Source: Coffea arabica (lineage: Eukaryota > Streptophyta > Magnoliopsida > Gentianales > Rubiaceae). From it: a stretch of DNA of 64,000 bases. The position numbers and the translations under genes were made by a program. The stretch lies in assembly GCF_036785885.1 (NCBI RefSeq), contig NC_092323.1:5682501-5746500 (forward strand). Direction: 5' to 3'. The notes under the pieces were generated by a model, which saw only the letters and a list, made by a program, of their open reading frames with translations, did not search any database and had not been told where the DNA came from. Positions 59,401 to 64,000 of the stretch are shown in pieces (positions within the stretch are counted from its first letter, which is position 1; each line of letters starts with the position of its first letter).

Positions 59401-62400
59401 GCATGTTCATTCTTTCCAAGTTGATGTCTTAGTCTTTTTCCACATTTAGTTTATGAAATATGACAGCAGGAAATATGTTTTACTGAGCATTGTTTCCTGT
59501 AGGCCAGTGTCTAGTCTGATATTAAAGACACATACCAATTGCATGATGAACTTTTCAGATAGATGCTCCAATGTTAGCGTCAGAATGGGCCAGGCCAGGC
59601 ATGCTTAGTCATTTTACTGTTATCCGTAAAATTGAGGGGGCCATATTTCCAATGGGATTCACCAAAGAGGCAGCTGAAAGAAATATAAAAGCTGGATTCA
59701 ATGTCATCAGTTGTGAGAGCAGGCATGTTCTGATCTACTTGTGTTTACTATTAAACATTAATCATTTCCTCTTTAAGCTTTCATTTCTTGGTAATCTTAC
59801 TATATCTTTCTGCTGCTATTTCTATGTTCAATATTTCAGTGAAAGAGCTCTATTAAATCGTCTGATGATTGAGTTACACAAATTGGATAGTGATGTTCTT
59901 GTCGGGCACAACATCTCTGGGTTTGACCTGGATGTTCTTCTTCACAGATTTCAGGTCCTTGTCATTCACCTATCTTTTCATGTTTACTGGCTTTTACCAA
60001 TCATTTGATTCTTCTTATGCTGTGAGCAAAGAAAGGCACTAACAACCATAAGACGTACACATAATGTTATATGCAGGCTTGCAAAGTACCCAGCAGTATG
60101 TGGTCTAAAGTTGGCCGTCTCAAGCGTTCAGTCATGCCTAAACTCAGCAAAGGAAATAATATTTTTGGCTCAGGAGCAAGTACTGGAATGATGTCCTGTA
60201 TTGCAGGGCGGCTCTTGTGTGACACCTATCTTAGTTCGCGTGATTTACTAAAGGAGGTAAGGTGGTATGCTGCAATATTATACTGTCAATGCACTTGATG
60301 ATGCTGATACTGTTAAATTACATGTGGATTTTGCTTCTCCAGGTTAGTTATTCCTTGACACAACTTGCAAAGACTCAGCTTAACAAAGACCGCAAGGAGA
60401 TTGCTCCGCAGGATATTCCTCAAATGTTTCAGAATTCAGAATCGCTCATGGAACTTGTAGGTTCTTTATTTAAATGCATCCGTTTTGTTAGTCATCGTTC
60501 TTGGTCAGTATAACAGTGTGAAGATACATCTTTTCATGCTATTTTAGACCTTTAGCCCAAGACAAAGAAAATGAAGAAATGCAAATCTACTAACTGATAT
60601 TGGGTCACTATTGACCCAGTTCTCCACTTTATAACCCAAAGCAATCATGTCTCATTTGGATCCTCTGATGAAAGAGATCATGACTCTTAAGTCACTTACG
60701 ATGATTGATTAAGCATTTGAGATATAGCCATCATTGCAGCTGTTTTTAGTTCTTTTATTCCTGTCACTGGTCTTTTTTCTGGTAAAAGTAGTCAAATACT
60801 TAAAAATTTCTGTCACGTTAACAAAGACTATTTTTCTGTTTAACAAGTACACATGATATCTCTCTGAAGATGAACTATTTTCTTCAGATAGAATATGGTG
60901 AAACAGATTCATGGTTGTCGATGGAGCTCATGTTTCATCTGAGTGTTCTTCCCTTAACCCGTCAACTGACTAATATAAGTGGCAACCTTTGGGGAAAAAC
61001 TCTGCAGGTGATTACTTTTCTTATGTTTTTGGCAATTAACTTTTCCACATGATCAGCTTTTGTATTTCTAGTATAACATTGTGTGTGCTTGCTTTCAGGG
61101 TGCTAGGGCCCAAAGAGTAGAATATTTATTGTTACATGCATTCCATGCAAAGAAGTTCATTCTTCCGGATAAGTTATCCTATCAGGCTAAGGAAACAAAA
61201 ATGACAAAGCGGAAAATTGACCAAGATGTTGACAGCAAAGAAAATGATTATACGTTTGATGAGATAAATTTTGATGAAATTCCCAGGAATGATAATGGGA
61301 AAACCAAAAAAGGACCCGCTTATGCTGGTGGTTTGGTTTTGGAGCCAAAAAAAGGTCTATATGACAAGTATATATTGCTCCTGGACTTCAATAGTCTCTA
61401 TCCGTCAATTATTCAGGTAATCTATATGCCTACTGCTCTCTTCTTGCTACTTCTAGTATCTTATTCTGTGTCTAGATTGCCATCCCATTCCTGTTTTCTT
61501 CTTGGTCATCTTGTAGTTGGACTAATTTCATTTTGGGCATATCTCACATAACATGCTGTGCTGATCACTCTTTTGCAGGAGTACAATATCTGTTTCACAA
61601 CTGTTGACAGATTTTCAGATGGATCAGTATCCCATTTACCATCTAGTAGAAGGACTGGAGTTCTACCAGAGGTAAGCTTAAACTTAATTTGTGAAGTTTT
61701 TCTTTTGTATGGTTGAATTTAATTGGTCGAATTAAGTTTGTTTATTGTTGGTTTTGTTTTGAGTTTCATTGAGCAGTATAAGAAAATTGCTTTCTGAAAA
61801 CCCATTCCTGTTTGCCATTGTCCTTGTGAAAAGGAAAATCATGGTTTCAGCTCGATGAATAGCCTCTCTGTGCATATACTTATCTATTGGAGCTTTGTGC
61901 ACTATGATTTCCCTCTTTATGATTCCATATATTGGATTTATCTCTTTACATTCATAGATATCAATGCATACCTCAGTATGCTGCATTAAGTTACTTGTTC
62001 CCTATATACTGGCATGCTACTTATAATGATATTGACATATGTTCTGTAGTTGCTAAAAAATCTGGTGGAAAGACGAAGAATGGTGAAATCATGGTTGAAA
62101 GCAGCCTCAGGTCTGAAGGCCCAGCAACTTGACATACAGCAACAAGCACTGAAGCTAACAGCAAACAGGTTTTCTATTCAGACATCTTGTTTTCCTTAGC
62201 AACCTTAACTTTTTTACTAATTTTTTTTTTCAATTTTAAAACTGATGTGCTGTTCTGTCCATTGGTTGGATGGCTATTAGCATGTATGGATGCCTCGGAT
62301 TCTCAAATTCCAGGTTTTATGCAAAGCCACTTGCTGAGCTTATAACCTTGCAGGTCAGTAGTTTCTTTCTGGATGCAAGTTAAAAGAATGCAATTCTCAT

Positions 62401-64000
62401 TAAATGATAGTCTGGATGTATTTTTGACAAAATTTTCATTGTTGTGAAGGGAAGGGAGATTTTACAGAGTACGGTTGACCTTGTTCAGAATATTTTAAAC
62501 TTGGAGGTCGCATCTTTCATTTCATTTTGGACTAGTGAATGGAGTGTCCGTATGTCTGCAGATTTTCCATGTTTAAGATGTTACATTGACTGGTACGGTG
62601 TTCTTTTTGTCTGGCAGGTCATTTATGGGGACACAGATTCCATTATGATTTATACTGGGCTTGATGATATTGGAAAAGCAAAAGCAATCGCAGGAAAGGT
62701 GATTCAAGAGGTAGGGTTGATTGTTTGCTCATTCTTTTGGTAAATCATCTAAAGAATTTCACTGACCTACTGAGGCTAAATTTTTGCCTCTTTTTGCCTT
62801 TTGTTGCATTTCATTTAAATTAATCACTTAGTACATTTTGACAATAGTTCAACCAGAAAAGAATGCTGTTTTTGGCATCAGAAAATGGTAGGCGACTCAG
62901 AAAAATTAGAAAGCTAGGACATCAGAAAATGGTATGCGGCTCAGAAAAATTAGAAAGCTAGAAAATTTGATATGTTTTTTTTTTCCTCCTAGCACAATAC
63001 AAGTTTGGGTTTATCTTCAGGGATTGAGAAGTGCATGTCTCTGTTGTAATACAGATATTTAAAATTACTAATGGTTTCTTTTCATAGGTCAACAAGAAGT
63101 ATAGATGCTTAGAAATTGATCTTGATGGTCTGTACAAAAAAATGTTGCTGCTTAAGAAAAAGAAGTATGCAGCAATTAAAGTGCAGTTTAAAGATGGAAT
63201 GCCTAATGAGGTACATTTTGGAAATGTATTTTGCTGGACGACATAGGACTCTGCAATAGTTGCATATCAATGAATCTATCCACTTTATTGAAGGTCATCG
63301 AACGGAAAGGTCTTGATATGGTTCGGAGAGACTGGAGCTTACTCTCGAAGGAATTGGGAGATTTCTGTCTGAGTCAAATATTATCTGGCGGGTATACTCT
63401 TTGTACTGATTGTCATTGTGCTATATAATCTTTATCGTTGTTAGATGTGATCTGAGACTGTCAAACTTACGGGGTGAGCTTTGTTAGGTCTTGTGAGGAT
63501 GTTGTTGAATCAATACACGACTCCCTTGTTAAGGTAATATTCTGAAACCCACAGAAAGCTCATCAGTGTATGTAGATGGTCCTGGTTACAAAGCAGTAAC
63601 AGATAATCAATATTACAGTTGCTACATGCTAACAAGATTTTGAGTGGACAAGCTCAACTTAGCTAGAATATGTTGAAATTTCATTGGCAGCTAAAAGCAG
63701 ACTTTGTAAAGGAGGCAGTCTCTTTTCAAAATTTTGTTACTAATGTCATTGCACATTACTCATGCTTCATCCTACTATCACTTGTGTTTTTGTCTTTTGA
63801 CATTTGATTTCAACTTTTAACGACTTTGAATCAGCTTGAAGTTAACTCAATTAATTGGCATTGATAATGTGGTAAACTGTTAATTGACCTCGTGTGGAAA
63901 AATGCCTAATGGTCTGAAAATCCTTTTTGATGGAGCTTATATATTTTTCTGCAGATTCAAGATGATATGAGAAGGGGACAAATAGAACTCGAAAAATACA
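56433..64000 (+). CDS. POLA1: DNA polymerase alpha catalytic subunit, 3' end outside window
   Basis: Exons: 56433-57632, 58006-58176, 58260-58343, 58479-58553, 58696-58760, 58945-59224, 59559-59722, 59840-59954, 60077-60256, 60343-60456, 60888-61007, 61099-61416, 61579-61671, 62050-62168, 62281-62353, 62450-62506, 62618-62710, 63088-63210, 63294-63391, 63488-63533, 63955 onward. They keep one frame for about 1211 residues (family about 1500). Seen: acidic N-terminus, inactive-exonuclease-region motif [14 protein letters not shown] (701-714), family B motif [12 protein letters not shown] (952-962), motif B KLTANSMYG (1028-1036), motif [10 protein letters not shown] (1079-1087). It is the primase-associated polymerase that starts every Okazaki fragment (Arabidopsis ICU2). 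Intron 7 is GC-AG. The zinc-binding C-terminus lies beyond the window. Confidence 0.97.
62877..62964 (+). repeat. 44-bp tandem duplication in a polymerase alpha intron
   Basis: The unit beginning ATCAGAAAATGGTAGGCG occurs at 62877 and 62921 with few differences, in the intron between exons ending 62710 and starting 63088. Confidence 0.8.

Overview
This is a stretch of nuclear DNA from a flowering plant, a core eudicot and probably an asterid. The evidence is GT-AG introns in AT-rich DNA, plant-only gene families (RALF peptide, HECATE-type bHLH, RPVYYVQSPS membrane LEA_2 protein), plant LTR retrotransposons and many hAT-like, Stowaway and other MITEs. I cannot name the species. A Rubiaceae-like origin is only a weak impression from the repeats.

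Seven genes are supported. From left to right they are: a class 3 (OBL1-type) triacylglycerol lipase, minus strand, its 3' end cut by the window start; a HECATE-like bHLH factor, minus; a RALF34-like peptide hormone precursor, plus; a MAPKKK19/20/21-like kinase, plus; an LEA_2 single-pass membrane protein, minus; a PI-PLC X-domain protein with a probable GPI anchor, plus; and the DNA polymerase alpha catalytic subunit, plus, its 3' end cut by the window end. From memory of Arabidopsis, lipase-HEC1-RALF34-MAPKKK19-POLA-PLC lie in nearly the same order at At5g67050 to At5g67130, so the window looks like an old conserved gene block stretched by transposons.

The rest is mobile DNA and unassigned intergenic sequence. 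A decayed Ty1/copia element (9611-17777, minus, 5-bp duplication GATAC) was split inside its reverse transcriptase by a 2.5-kb solo LTR (12169-14690, duplication CTTTA). A second solo LTR of the same family lies at 47632-50048. At least six hAT-like elements are present, several with exact 8-bp target duplications, including a three-copy MITE family (4148, 36926, 55703) and a 1.2-kb element (31114-32342). Two SINE-like retroposons lie at 27456 and 32642.

The genes do not form an operon-like unit. Each has its own promoter, and TATA boxes are visible for the lipase, HEC-like and MAPKKK-like genes. The polymerase alpha gene has two consensus E2F sites just upstream, as expected for an S-phase gene. 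I found no CRISPR array, rRNA or tRNA gene. Nothing here amounts to a new molecular system. The most unusual items are a 184-bp retroposon without clear pol III boxes, a palindromic array inside the copia element, a GC-AG intron in the polymerase gene, and strong G-runs.
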